Shown: in pieces, positions 46,771 through 58,580 of the stretch
How positions within the stretch are numbered: position 1 is the stretch's first letter
How the letters are laid out: every line of letters begins with the position of its first letter
NCBI RefSeq assembly: GCF_963662255.1
Contig: NC_085046.1
Span: forward strand, 141,995,762 to 142,059,761
Source of the DNA: Cinclus cinclus
Lineage: Eukaryota > Chordata > Aves > Passeriformes > Cinclidae
Length of the DNA: 64,000 bases
Reading direction: 5' to 3'
Position numbers and translations under genes: made by a program
Notes under the pieces: model-generated
The model's database searches: none
Seen by the model: only the letters and a program-made list of their open reading frames with translations
What the model was told of the DNA's origin: nothing

Positions 46771-49700
46771 TGGAGGAGGCAGCTACAGTGTACCTTCTTT
46801 CTGGCTGGCTAATACCTTAGTTTGATGTGAATCTGTCCTGCCCCACCTCTGTTTTTACCATTTTAGTTAAGAACATAACCAACCTGGTGTTGTTTATGAG
46901 GCTGATGAGGCTGTTGCTCATTCCCCACGATACTCAGCCATGGAGCTGGTGCTCCAGCCCTCTGCCTGGGTTTCTCCCCTTACATGACTGTGGTTTAAAA
47001 ATATGCAGTGGGAGACTTCCCAGACTCGAAAGGGCTTCATCATCCCTGGATGAGCTCAGCTTTTTTCACAACACTCCACTTACACCAGTTAATGTCTTTC
47101 CAAGAGTCTGAAGTCAGGATAGTGACCCACAGCTGGAGCATCTCCCAGAGCTCCCTGGACAAGGTGCTGAGTCTGCTGCTCTCTGGGCAGGAGCCTGCCA
47201 GGACGTTTGCCCATAAATTTCTGGTATTTAGTGTGGTAAAATAGAGGTTTATGAAAAGTTTTAGTGGTAGCAGGGCTGTGCCAGTGTGCTTGGATGCATT
47301 CATGAAATAGGGTTGTTTGATGGAAGTTACTGAAATGATAACCCATGACCCCATACAAAAAGCTGGTATGGTCAGGAAAGATTTACCTTCTCTCCATTTC
47401 TGCTTCTCTTTCCTGCTCATCTCTTGTGATAATTTTGATTTTTTTCTGCTTTGTACTTCTTTAACTTTTTGTTTGTTTACAAACCTCCAAGGTGTGCTGT
47501 TTAACTTCACTGAGTGTCAGTGCTTTTGCCTTTGCTGTGTTGTGCAGTGCATGCTGATGGGGTCATTGCTGTTATTAAGGGTTTTCCCAAATCTTCCCAC
47601 AGGCTGCTTTTGATTTCAAAGATACTTGTTGAAAAATGGAAGATTTTTCAAAAAAGCCTATCACACCTCTGATGCATTAAAGCACGACTCCTGTTCAGCA
47701 TGTGTGCTGTCTTACCTTGGCAGTTAAAAGCTGATTAAAGGGGTAGGAATACCAATTTCAGCTATTTTTATGGCTCATATGTCACTTTGATACTTTTGCA
47801 GTGGGATGCCCAGCACACTACTTGGTGGTGGGTGCAGGGACTCTGGGGCATGCATGTGAGCCCCAAAGTGTTGCTGCTTGTCAGGGCACTGCAGTGTTGA
47901 GTGTGGAAGTGGCAGCTCTTGGGGAGATCAGCAGCAGAGGCTGGGAGTTTGGTGAAGCTCTGCAGGGGATGCATGTACTCCATGTGGCTGAACCCTCTCC
48001 TTTGGAAACTGAGAATAGGTCCAAATTTCCCACTTGCTGTACCTTTCCTCTGTGCAAGCTCTCCTCCTTCTAGATTGCTTTCCATTTCCCAGTGCTGCAA
48101 CTGGATAGGAGCATCATAGGCTTCTGTGCAGCATATCAGCCTTGTTCTACCATGCTGATTTCCCTCAGTGATTTCCTGAGGGATAGGGATAGCAGTGGTG
48201 ATAGATACCTACTCTCACCCAGCAATACCCCTCTCAGTGCAATCCTTCTTCATGGGGTGTGTTTCCCACCCTGCATGAGACAGCCAGAAGAGTCCTCTGA
48301 AACCTAAGCATCACCTTTTACACATGAAACCTCATTTGGATTTGAATCAGGAGGCAGCACCCCTGGTTTGGATTGACAGATCAGTGTTGGAGCCACAGCT
48401 CAAATATGTCAGAGCCTTTTCTGGGAAATCCCTTCAAAAAGGGTGTTTGAGTGCTGTGTAATGAACAGAAGAGGAAGCCCAGCTTTGGGCACAGACAGGT
48501 TGCAAGACAGGAGTTAACAGCTGCAGGTACCTCCAGGAGCAATCAGAACTTCACGATACCATAGCTAGTGCCAGGGACAAGAGCAACTTCCCTGTTTCAC
48601 TTACTTTCACTTACTTTTCTTTCCCAGCTGAGGTTTTTTTTTTTTTTTTGCGATTTTCAAAGCATTGTGTGCATATCCTGATTCTCTTCTCCTGGACTAA
48701 GCAGGTGTCCTCCTTTCCCTTAGCAACTGGAGAGGTTTGGTAAAGCACCAGGGCCAGCAGTGTCTTTAGGAAGTGAGGAAAGGTTACTGGTCTTTTTTAG
48801 TGATCAAGTGTTAGACATGCACACATTGTGGAGCTTTCAGCCCAGTTCACCTTGCCCATCAAGGTTGCATCCACATCACTGAGAGATGTAAAAGTTTTGT
48901 GTATTTTTTTTCCTCTCTCCAGAAAGGTCAGCTGCTTTGAGAGTCCTGAAAGTGCTGAGATACAGATAGATGGTCATTGATTTTTTTTCTCCTCTAAACT
49001 GCTTTAAAAGTTTTCTAAGTCCTCTGCAGATAATTGTAGCATAGGATAAAATTGTATTTCAATGGAAGGGAAGAGCCTGGTAGACCCATCAGCTCCTTTC
49101 ATTTCAGTGCAGGGTTGTCTTGTCACCCACACACATGTAGAAGTATGCTTTGTGCTCATGTTCACTGGTGCATTCAAGCTAAACATGATTGAGCCTGGTG
49201 GCTGCTAGGGTGGTATAGGGCTCTTCCAGGTGCCATTTGTACATAAGGATACTGGTGATGCAGGGAGTGGTTGTTCTCCCACCTCTGTGAGACACTTGTT
49301 ATTGGAGGTGCCTTTTAATGATCATTCGGGATATTAAAGCTTTTCTCTGTACATTCACAGTATCTTTGTATCAGCTAAATTTCAATTCACTTTCTTCCTT
49401 CTGAGCAGTTTTCTTTTTGTTGTATAAACTGCTCCTCACAAACCATACCGGTAAGGTCCCTGATGTTGTGAGAGGTTTGGGTGATTGGGTTTTTAATAGT
49501 TCTTTCCACCCAAGGGTGGATTTCCTTTCATTATGCACTTCTAACTGGTTTTCCAAGACATTCTCACCTTGTGAGTTTCTAAAGATGTTGGTTTTTTTGT
49601 CCTTTTTAAATGAGGATGTAGGATCCTTTCAAAGAAATTGAAGCCTTCTGAGAATAGTTGCATTTCTTGTGTTATTTTCCACAGACCCATACATTGTAGA

Positions 49701-51210
49701 ACATTGTTCCCCAAGGACCAGATGGCTTGAAATCTATCATTCATCCAGGGTAGAGTAGCACACTTGTTCACTTAAATCTGTTGTAATAGTTGCCAGTTAT
49801 GGTTATTAGGAATTTTGTATGCTGTTGGTGATTTATAACCCTTCCATTCTCATATAACTGTTGTGGACATCAAAATCAAAGGTCTTGGTGTTTGCCCAGG
49901 GCAGCACTTTGGTCATATGAGCTTGGGCAGAGTGCTGTGCTAATGTGCCTCTGTGGCTTTTGTCTTAAGCTGGATTGAGTCCCAGTCAGCTTTAGGCACA
50001 AGCAGAGCAAGCCCAGGTCTGTCTGCACATGTCTGGGTGGACACATCCCACTTAGGTCATGTGAAATCCCTACTCATAGGATCCTTGGAGGGACCTTCTC
50101 GCCTTTGGCTGTGCCTGTGAACTGTGTAGCACTGGATACAAAATAATCACAGGGAGACTGAAAGTGCCTGTGATGTGAAATTGTAACATTAATAAAAACA
50201 AAAGAATTGTTTGTGTTCAACCAAGCAGAGTCCTGCCTGTTTCTTAGAGAACAGTGTTTTCAGCCTTGCAGTCCTTGGAGAAACCCTGATCAAAAGTGCT
50301 GTTTCTGACCTGCAGCACAGGTGATTGCAAGGTGGCAGGCACAAGGTCTTGCCCAAGAAATTTTTTCACATGCACATGTGCAAAATGTCTTATGTGAGCA
50401 TAGGCAGTGCTTCCCAGCAGGGAAGGCAGGGCCTGTGTTGAGCAGTGCAGGTGCTGTGGTGTCCCTCTGTAAAGGAGAAATCAATCCCAAATCTGCACAG
50501 ATGCAACTTAGCCCCAGTGAGAAGCACTGAAGGAGGTAGGGGAGTTCTCCCTGTGTGTCTGAAGTCTGCCAGGTCTGTGGTTTATGCCTGGCTTCTGTCA
50601 CTGCAGTGTTAGTTCAGGTCAAGTTCATCTAATGGGTGAGTGTAAAGGGAGAGCAAACCCATCCTTGCTGTGTTTGCAACTCTGTTCTGTGCTGCCGTGC
50701 ACAGGTCCCGTGTGGCTCTTGGATTCTCATCAGTCCTGCTTGGGGCTGCTGACACTGGTGGCCAGGCAGGACAGGCTCAGCCCTGCCCACAGCATGGCCA
50801 GCTCTGGAGCCTGATGGAAGAACTTGCCTGGGCAAGTTCCAGTCTCTCCTGGGCAGTGGAGGGAGAGTCACCTCCATATGGGCCTGCTTCCCCCCACCCC
50901 CCGTGTCTTTCAATTTGATAGAAGCTCGGTGTCAGCGGTGTGAGGTGTGATATTCACAGGTTGTCTTCCTGGCCATTTGGGCATCTCCTTGACTGGATAG
51001 CAGAGATGCCAGTGCACATGTGGAGGTTGGATCTACTGGCAGAATTTGGACCAGAACACTTTGAGATCTTGGTCAAGGCTGCTCCTGCTCCTGGGGCCAA
51101 ACTGTAGCAAAGGGTGCTTGGTATTGGTCACCTTTAGATGACAGAAGTGAAGGGATGGTAAAGATTCAGGGATCCAGACCACCTCATCTGGTCTCACAGT
51201 GACCCTGACG
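46771..51210. other. Non-coding DNA, mostly unique
   Basis: No further repeat recognised. Small features only: a direct duplication of 'tttcacttact' at about 48595-48615 and a T-run near 48635. Open frames up to 156 aa have no domain similarity. Confidence 0.55.
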
Positions 51211-51598
51211 AGGACAGGCTGAGAGAGCTGGGGCTGTTCAGCACAGAGAAGGGAAGGCTTCTGGGAGACCTCATTGTGTCCTTTCAGTATTTAAAGGGGG
51301 CTTATAAGAAAGTTGGGGACAGACTTTTTAGCAGGGTCTGTAATGATGAAGGGTAATGGCTTTAAACTAAAGAGGGTAAATTCAGACTCAATTCAAACAA
51401 TTTTTTACAATTTTTGTAGTGAGATGGTGGAACAGGTTGTCCAGAGTAGAGTAGATGGAGTAGATGCCCAGTCTCTGGAAACATTCAAGGATGGGGCTCT
51501 GAGCAAGATGATCGAGTTGATGTCCCTGCTCATTGCAGGAGAGTTGGACTGGGTGACCGTTGAAGGTCTCTTCCAATCCACTCTATTTCACAGTTTCC
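51211..51598 (+). mobile_element. CR1 LINE 3' end, about 390 bp, with ORF2 C-terminal remnant
   Basis: Collinear with a CR1 3' region. Blocks are 'ggctgagagagctggggctg', 'acctcattgtgtcctttcag', 'gggggcttataagaaag', 'aatggctttaaactaaagag', 'gaacaggttgtccagag', 'tctctggaaacattcaag', 'gatgtccctgctcattgcag' and 'gttggactgggtgacc'. The frame around 51350-51510 still translates to pieces of the conserved CR1 ORF2 C-terminus (GNGFKLK, then SLETFK), with frame damage between. It ends at a decayed tail 'ccactctatttcacag'. Inactive. Confidence 0.94.
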
Positions 51599-53046
51599 AA
51601 TCTGGTTGAGAGAACATCACTGCAGTGCAGTCATAGTTGAGTAGTCAGCATGGAGCTTGTGCTTGCAAACAAGGGTAATGCTGTGGCCATTGATATACAA
51701 GAAATCATTGTGGGATGCCTTCCATGCTACCTAGAGTGGTGTATCAAGAGGTGCTGGTAGTAATTGGTGGGAGCACCTTGTGCTGTGATTTGTTTGGGAG
51801 CAAATAGGATGTTGTTGTAAGTAGATGCATCAACAGGACACCTGGGTCTTGGTGCACTGGGAATTGTCCTCAGGTAACTTGTGCCTTTCTGACAGCATTA
51901 TGCAAGTGGACTTGTTGGTTGTATTCTCTGCTGTAAGTCTGGTTATCATACCTAATGCAAGCAGATATCTCTTGACCTTGATGGGTGTTTAAAATTGTTG
52001 TTTTCCCCATTGTGACAGTAGGAGCACTAATCGTGGCCCAGAGCCTATTGTCCTTTGTACAAATGTTGAATCAAAGGCTGTCCACCCCCCAGGGAGCTCA
52101 TGGTCTGGATCAATGACAGGAGGTTGTGACTGGTACATGCATATGAGAGAGTAAAATAAAAATGCCAGGACACTATTGATCATCTTGACAGACATTCCTC
52201 AGAACACCAGCAGCCTCACAGTTATTGAGTTTTCTTGTAAATGTCACACAAAGGAGAGTTTTGATGAAGTCGCTGAGGTGGTTTGGCAGACATTTGAGAT
52301 GAATTTCTACCAGACAAGGGGCAAGAAGGGGAAAAATGTCATTCAATATCAAAGGCATTTTCCATTGACTGGCCCAGGAGACAAAGTTCCTAAGTCATAG
52401 TCAACATTATAAGAGTCAACAACAGACCGTAAGTACTGTAGGGTGTGGGGTAAGCCTTGAGAGTTACAGAGCTCTTTTGTGATGAGACAGGGAAAGGGGC
52501 TGTCCTTGAGAAGATACAGTGGGATAGAAGCCGTGACCCATGTGGTAGTATTCTTGCTGGTCAGGAGAAGTTAGGTGTCTCAAGGAAGGGTGGGTATTGG
52601 CTGTGATGTGGGAAAGCAAGAGCTTCAATGACAATAGCAGATTTGGATACTGGATGAAGGAGCATTCAGGGAGACTTAATTTCAAACATAAGGAGAGTCT
52701 GCATGGAGGAGGGCACAGATCATCATAACAATACAAATTTCTGGTGGAGGTGCAAGGGAGGTAGAGGAGGATGGGAGCATGGGTTGAACCACAGGGCCCG
52801 TGGGGAGGGAAATCTGAAGTTGAACTGGAGGATGATGAAAAGTCAGGAAGGGAGAGATGAGAGATTGTGCTGACAGAGGCAGGTTGGAGAAGCCAAGGAC
52901 ATGCAGAGGGACATATGGATTTTGACCTTTGGCTAAGGAGCCACTACTTTTTTCAGTAGAATCATGAATATATAATATTATTGCTTCCAGACGTAGACGG
53001 GATCCTCTGCAGATTAACCAGTGCAGACAGGGAAAAGCTTTACGTG
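51599..53046. other. Non-coding DNA, possibly including diverged repeat
   Basis: Mostly unique. The purine-rich segment 52440-52960 has a different texture from its surroundings and lies just upstream of a long CR1 copy. It may be an unrecognised older repeat or the upstream part of that copy, but I could not match it to a CR1 block. The longest open frame of the window (240 aa, minus, 52682-53404) spans it and the CR1 antisense strand. Confidence 0.5.
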
Positions 53047-53720
53047 TAGCACCATCCTGGGGTGGATCAAATACAGCAGAACCAGATGGGCAAAAGAGGT
53101 GATTATCCCTCTCTGGCCAGCATTGGTGTGGCCTCACCTGGAGCTCTGTGTGCAGTTCTAGGCACCACCAGTTATAAAGGTTGTGAAGGTCCTTGAATGC
53201 ATCCCAAGGAGGGCAACAAAGTTGGTGTAATTGATGGAAGTCATCTTCTGTGAGGAGCAGCTGTAGGCTCTGCACTTGTCTAGTTTGGAGAAGAGGAGCT
53301 TGAGGGGTGACTTCATTGCCCTCTAACAGCTTCTTGAGGAGGGGGAAGGGAGGAGGGCAGTGCTGAGCTCCTCTCCCTGGGATCCAGTAGCAGGATGTGT
53401 CCAAAGCTACATCAGGGAAGGCTCAGACTGGACAATATGAATAATTTCTTTGCCAACAGGGTGGTCAAACAGCCTGGAACAGGCTTCCTAAAGAAATGGT
53501 CAGTGCTTCGAGCCTGCCAGTGTTAAAGAGGTATTTGGACAGTGCCTTTTGATTACATTTTTTAACTGTTGATCACTCCTGAAGCAGTCAGACATTTGGA
53601 CTACATGGTTGTTGCAGGTGCCTTCCAAATGAAATGGTCAGTTCTGTTTTATTCTATTTTGTTCAATTCCATTCTAATCCTATCCTGTCCAGTGCTATGC
53701 TGTCCTGTCCTGTTCTGTCA
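53047..53720 (+). mobile_element. CR1 LINE 3' end, about 670 bp, longest copy in the window
   Basis: Extended collinear similarity. It runs through 'agcaccatcctggggtggat', 'gtggcctcacctggagctct', 'gtgtgcagttctaggcacca', 'ggagggcaacaaagttgg', 'ctagtttggagaagaggagc', 'gggatccagtagcaggatgt', 'gaaggctcagactggacaat', 'gtggtcaaacagcctggaac', 'gaggtatttggacagtgcc' and 'tcagacatttggactacatg'. It ends in a degenerate pentanucleotide tail (TTCTA/TCCTA/TCCTG-like) at 53640-53720. The late ORF2 region is broken by indels and stops. It has the same type of tail as the CR1 at 22440, so it shows what that tail looked like before expansion. Confidence 0.95.
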
Positions 53721-54299
53721 TCAGAAGTGTCTCTGTGTGTGTGTGTGCTTTGGTCAGGGACTCCTGCTGCACTCCTGCCTGGGAAGGGATCTGCCTGGCT
53801 CCAGTGCTTTCTGTCCCATCTCCCCACTTGTGATGGGGATGTTGTTGCCTTAAAACAGGCATGTGCTGATGTCTCTGCCTGGCTACACAAGCCAGCTCTG
53901 GAAAACCTCAGCTCCTAGATTACTAGCATAGCAGGGCTCTCTGTCTGCAAAGGTGTAAGATTACAAAACACACACTCGAAAAGCTTAACCAAAACCGCCT
54001 CATTTTTAGCAGTTTGTGAGGGTTTATTCATTACTCTTCAGCGGAGGAATGCAGGAATGTGAGCAGCATTAAACCTATTCATTTGGCAGGGAGGCATCTC
54101 CTCTCCCCTGCTCCAGCCTGTTTGGCTTTAATGATAATTGCACCTCTTGAGTTGTTGAGTTGGCTCTCTGCCACATGGCCCTCCCCACACAGATGTGTGT
54201 GGCATGGTGCTGGGAAGGAAGGCTGGAGCCAGGAAAGCTTAGATTAATGCTTTGGAGCAGGGCTGTCCTTCCCACTGGGATGCGCTCCACCACTGCTTT
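53721..54299. other. Non-coding unique DNA
   Basis: The stretch 53930-54160 is AT-rich with isolated CpGs and could be conserved non-coding sequence. No gene recognised. Confidence 0.55.
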
Positions 54300-54359
54300 G
54301 CATCCTGCCCTGCATCTCATCCTGCATCCTGCTCTGCATCCCATCTTGCATCCCATCCT
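54300..54359. repeat. 12-bp minisatellite, five units
   Basis: Five consecutive 12-bp units beginning GCAT: gcatcctgccct, gcatctcatcct, gcatcctgctct, gcatcccatctt and gcatcccatcct. The 12-bp period is a multiple of three, so a chance minus-strand open frame through it has a periodic cysteine- and arginine-rich appearance. Confidence 0.93.
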
Positions 54360-54650
54360 ACTCACACCTTTTCCCAGACTCCCCTGCTGTGGGCAGCTGA
54401 CTGATTCAGAAAAAGGCTTTGCTTTCTCCCTGACAAGCCTTCAGCTCTGCTAATGACTGTGCTGAGGTTTGAATGGTCCTACCTTTCCAAAGCACCTGTT
54501 CTGCATGTCCTGGGCCACCCTGCCTTTGTGGGACTGCCCCAGTTCCAGTAGAGGCAGAGAGACTCATGGATGTTCTATTGCTCTTGACTCTGGGCAGGGA
54601 AGAGGGTGACAGTCACTCCCTCACTCTTACATACCCTGCTGGGGAATTCA

Positions 54651-54683
54651 TGTTGTTGTTGTTATTATTATTACTATTATTTC
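54651..54683. repeat. (GTT)n/(ATT)n trinucleotide microsatellite
   Basis: About four GTT units run into about five ATT units with one ACT. A compound microsatellite generated by a point mutation followed by slippage. Confidence 0.93.
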
Positions 54684-55487
54684 TTTAGTACCTCTTCTTA
54701 ACCATCCCCAAATGCATCTAACAGTATCCTAGCATCTAAAATTTAACTATTGATTTTAAAAGCCTTGTCACTTTAAAAATGGGAAATAATAATACAAAAA
54801 AAAAAAGGCAGCAGTAATTTGAGAGATGCAGTAAAATCGGATTTTGGGTTTATTTGTGCTGCCTGTTCCCAGAGGAGGAATGTGGTGCTCTGCATAACCT
54901 GGCTGCTTGCAGCAGCTGCTGCCGTCACTGCTTTTGGCTGTGCTGCTGGAGTTTCCCATAAAGGGCCTGGGAAGCTGAGGGAACTGGTAGTGCTGGATCA
55001 CTAATGACAAGACAAGTACTGTGTGTGAGCAGCGGATGCACAGGCTGGGCAGCTGGAGAATTTGTCAGCAGAAGTGAGTGCCATGGATACAATAGCACTG
55101 TCGACCTAATAGAAGCTGGTACAGTTGAATTTGAGGTACAGAGACATGGAGAAGGTTTTATTGAAGGTAGCTTCAAGGTCTCTGTTTAAAGGACACTGTT
55201 TTGAAGGGTCTGTAATGAGAATGGAAACAGCCTAATTCAGTTCATTAGCTGGGGTCCAGCCGTCAACTGGGCACCCCAAGGTTTCACCTGCTGCACAGTG
55301 CCAAAGAGGAGACAGCCTGTTCCTAGAAGCTGAGATGAAACTAATTGTGCTTCGGCAGCTGGGATGCATTTGGACAGACTCTATTAATTGCACTTTTACT
55401 TGAAACATTAATTAAACCCTCTCTCTTGGTAGGACTGGGTGATGGATCGTTAAGTGTCAAAGAGGTTTCCTTAGCGGCAAACCACCT
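54684..55487. other. Non-coding unique DNA
   Basis: No supported feature; one A-run at 54798-54807. Confidence 0.6.
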
Positions 55488-55517
55488 CCCCCCACCCCCC
55501 CACCCCCCCCCCCCCCC
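55488..55517. repeat. Poly-C tract C6-A-C7-A-C15
   Basis: Thirty bases with only two non-C positions, followed by G. The minus strand is therefore a nearly unbroken G-run, capable in principle of forming a G-quadruplex, and the C strand an i-motif. Such tracts are unstable in length and error-prone in sequencing. Confidence 0.97.
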
Positions 55518-57209
55518 GCATTCCTGTGTTTGGGATCCTCAGGTGCAGTGCTTTGGTACTCAACTGCAGGATTTTGGTGAAGTCACTGTACTGCTTCATG
55601 CCCATGGTCCACAGTTGTACAGCATGAGCTAGGGCAGAAATGGTCTTCCATGCTCTGTATCAGCCTCAGTTTGGAGACTCAGTTATGGGTATCATCAGTA
55701 GATAGTTCCTGTCCAGTTTCTTCTTGGTTAAGTTGGACCTGTCTGAAGGTGTGACTTTTGGACACATTATCCTCAATTGCTGCAATGATAATCCCTTAGT
55801 TGTTCATTTGTACAGTGATTTTATGTTTAAAAGAAGGCCAAATGAATTAATGTTAGGAAGATGAGAGGATGGGATGGACAAAATGGGTCCACTAGAGCAA
55901 GTGAGGGAATTAAAGAAGAGCAAATAATTCTGTGGCAGGGTGAGGGAGTTTTTTGTCTGCTTTCTCCACCTAACACACTCACTGCCCTGGGCTGAGAAGA
56001 AGCAGCTGCTTGACAGCACACTGGAGAATATATATACCAAATGGAAATACTTTGCATCATCTTCTGTCTTGGTGATCCTCCAGTCAGAGTTAACCTGCTG
56101 ACCATGGGGTGTCCTCCATGGCCGCCTGTACAAGTGATTCGAAAAGTCAAGCACTGTCACAGCCATAGCCCCTGGCATTGTGTCTGCTGCTGCTGGAGTG
56201 ATCCAGTTTTGCTACCTTTGGGCAACTCTGAGGTCCTGTTTGATAGGGACTCTCATTGGCAAGTCCACACACTGGTAGCTCCTGGTTGTCTGAAATGCCC
56301 TCTCCCAGTCTCCTTAAGGTGTAGTTGTATAACTCAGACCTTGGACACAGAGGGTTTGGGACAGTAAGAACAGAACAAAAGTTCTTGGTGATTTTTTGGT
56401 GTTCTTTTGCTAGTAAACACCTGCAGGAATCAATCTTATTCATTATTGGAGAAAGTAAACCACCACATGTGCTACCTGCCCTGAGAGCCCTTGCTTGCTG
56501 CAGAAAATCTGCGCTCCTGAGCTTTAAACTCAGAATATTTCTAATGAGGAAAGCAGCAAACAAGAAACAAAAGAAAACAGTGATGTATTTCAGACTACCC
56601 TCTTAGCAGGGACAGTGTCCAGTGCTTTCCAGCACCTGTAAAGGTGGGGCACACCCTATCCTGGGAAATGGCTGTGCCATGTAACTGCCCTGCCCTCCTC
56701 CTGGTAACTCATACCCTGCAGCAAGACAGCGAAGAGGAATGGATAGACTTGTGCTCAACCAGTTCTGCTTTCTCCTCGCCCAGTGGGTTGTTGGGCAATT
56801 TAAGGATTGCTCAATCCAATGGAAGTTTCTCCATCGGGATGAGGGGTGCTTATAGCACTTAAGTAGTTGTTAAGTGCTTTAAGATCTGTGGTAGGGAATT
56901 AAAAGGAGAGGAGGTGGGGGAAGGGATACAAGTATCAGGAAGTTAATTAGGAAATTTTTTCCTTGTATCACCTTTGTATTTATTCTGTTCCCAGTGCTAC
57001 TGTTGGCTTTCTAGAGCTAGGTCAAGACTGTGGTGAATCCTAGACCCTGAACCTTGCTGTTGCCGCTGGGTTATGCTTGACATCTTTACAGCGCCAGCTA
57101 CAGCAGCAAGGCTGATAAAAAGTATTTGTGTCTCCTGGAACATAACCTCTTTGGGATGAGCAGAGGTCCTGGCACTGCAGTCTGCCCAGATTTAGCTACA
57201 GATAATGGA
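55518..57209. other. Non-coding unique DNA
   Basis: No gene or repeat recognised. Open frames up to 138 aa have no domain. Confidence 0.6.
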
Positions 57210-57690
57210 GTTTTTCCTACCGACATCTTGGGACGATGGACGGTTGTTCGACACGGTCCTTTCGTAGCGTCCTTGCAGTGCCAACTCTTCTCCATGGGCA
57301 CCCTTGTGTGATGGTGGTGGGTGGGTGGCTGCCACTGTGGGGCTCGGGCTGTGCCAGCTGTGTGTTGCCCAGTCAGGCAGGGCACAGCTGGTGACTTGTT
57401 CTGCCGTTGTTGCAACCCTCTCCCAGGATCTCCGGCTGAGCTCAGCTGTGCGTGTACGCACATGCAGGGTTGCATCGCGAGAGCCGGCAGTCCTTCCTCC
57501 TCCTCCCTGGTGCCAGAGCTAGCTGGCGAGCCGGCATCAAAGCAAAATTTCCCACTGGTGTCTCTTTTCTTGGAGGCTGCCTGTCTCCGTTGCTGGCTTT
57601 CAGTGGCGTTGAAGCCTGCCTGGGAATGGGCGTCACTCCCACATAGCTCCTGGGTCGACTCTCATTAGGAAGGGCGTATTCCTTGGAGAG
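57210..57690. promoter_or_regulatory. CpG-enriched stretch, possible regulatory element or CpG island relic
   Basis: I count about 23 CpG in roughly 480 bases, including seven in the 43 bases from 57230 to 57272 and a second cluster at 57430-57485 that contains TCGCGA. Surrounding DNA has far fewer. It also contains 'gggcgtcac' (a CRE-like half site) at about 57629 and a G-rich run 'ggtggtgggtgggtgg' at about 57312. No TATA box or definite first exon is visible. GC-rich composition also produces several mutually overlapping chance open frames here. Confidence 0.4.
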
Positions 57691-58362
57691 GGTGAGCTGT
57701 ACCCTCTGTTTCGTTTCTGCACATAAGAGCCAGGCTGCAAAGCCAGGAGTCAGAGCTGTGTTTCTTCCCCGGGGCTTGTTCTCACTGGCAATGGCTGTGG
57801 CTGGCATCCCTGTCAGCCGTGCCATGGCAATTAACGCTGGCACTGCGGCAGTGCCTGGGTGCCTGAGCCCTTCCTGGGTGTGTTGGGCTGTTCTGCTGGA
57901 CCCTGAGCAGGTGCCCCATCAGAGCCATGCCCTGGTTTGGGGCGGGTATCTCATCCCTTGCATGAGTTTCCCCATGTACTCTGTGGTGGTGAAAGGAATC
58001 CTGTAGGAAAATGTCACAGTCCCCAGTTCTGGTGCTGCTGTTTCCCTGGGTTCTTCCAGAGCTGGTGGCCCTGGTGTAGCTCAAAAACCCAAACTGGGTG
58101 TTCCGCTAGTGAAAGAGGAGTAGTGATGTGTGCCAAAGACAAGGAGTGAGTTGTTGTGCCCTCTTCAAACCAAGTGAAGAGATCTGGGCTTCAGAATCTC
58201 CCCAGAGGTGGTTCCCATCTTGGCAGTACCCAGTGTTACTGGAGTTACTGGCTCAAACACCATGATCTTGTCACTGTGTCTTCCCAGACTGTGTCATCAT
58301 TTATACTTCAGCTTTATCAGGGTGCAGTGACTGATACAGCTTGGGTGCTAGCTCATCTCCTT
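57691..58362. other. Non-coding unique DNA
   Basis: Moderately GC-rich, no repeat recognised, no gene supported. Confidence 0.55.
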
Positions 58363-58393
58363 GGAGGAGGAGGAGGAGGAGGAGGAGGAGGAG
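58363..58393. repeat. (GGA)10 trinucleotide microsatellite
   Basis: Ten perfect GGA units ending at 58393 and directly abutting the CR1 fragment on the right. It seems to sit at, or to have replaced, the 5' truncation junction of that CR1. Confidence 0.95.
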
Positions 58394-58395
58394 GT

Positions 58396-58580
58396 GGAGC
58401 AGGGGGGTGGGAAGGAACAGGTTGTCCAGAGAGGTGGTAGATGGGCAATTCCTGGAAGCATTAAAGGTCAGGTGGGACTGGGCTCTGAGCAACCTGATTG
58501 AGTGGATGTCCCTGCTCACTTGAGGGGTTTGGACTAGATGGTTTTTAAAGGTCTCTTGCAACCCAAACGATTCAATGAGG
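58396..58580 (+). mobile_element. CR1 LINE 3' end, about 185 bp
   Basis: Collinear blocks are 'ggaacaggttgtccagagag', 'gtggtagatgggcaattcct', 'ggaagcattaaaggtcagg', 'ctctgagcaacctgattgag', 'gatgtccctgctcac' and 'tttggactagatggttttta', ending in 'ctcttgcaacccaaacg' and a very short tail 'attcaatga'. Sense strand plus. Confidence 0.94.

Noticed and set aside
52682..53404. Longest open frame in the window (240 codons, minus strand)
   Set aside because: More than half lies antisense to the CR1 copy starting at 53047. The translation has no domain, and the codon content reflects CR1 composition.
55345..55372. U6 snRNA-like string 'tgtgcttcggcagctgg'
   Set aside because: Similarity stops after a dozen bases. 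The rest of U6 is absent.
57098..57843. Several overlapping open frames of 60-133 codons on both strands
   Set aside because: GC- and CpG-rich DNA has few stop codons. The frames contradict each other and have no domains.
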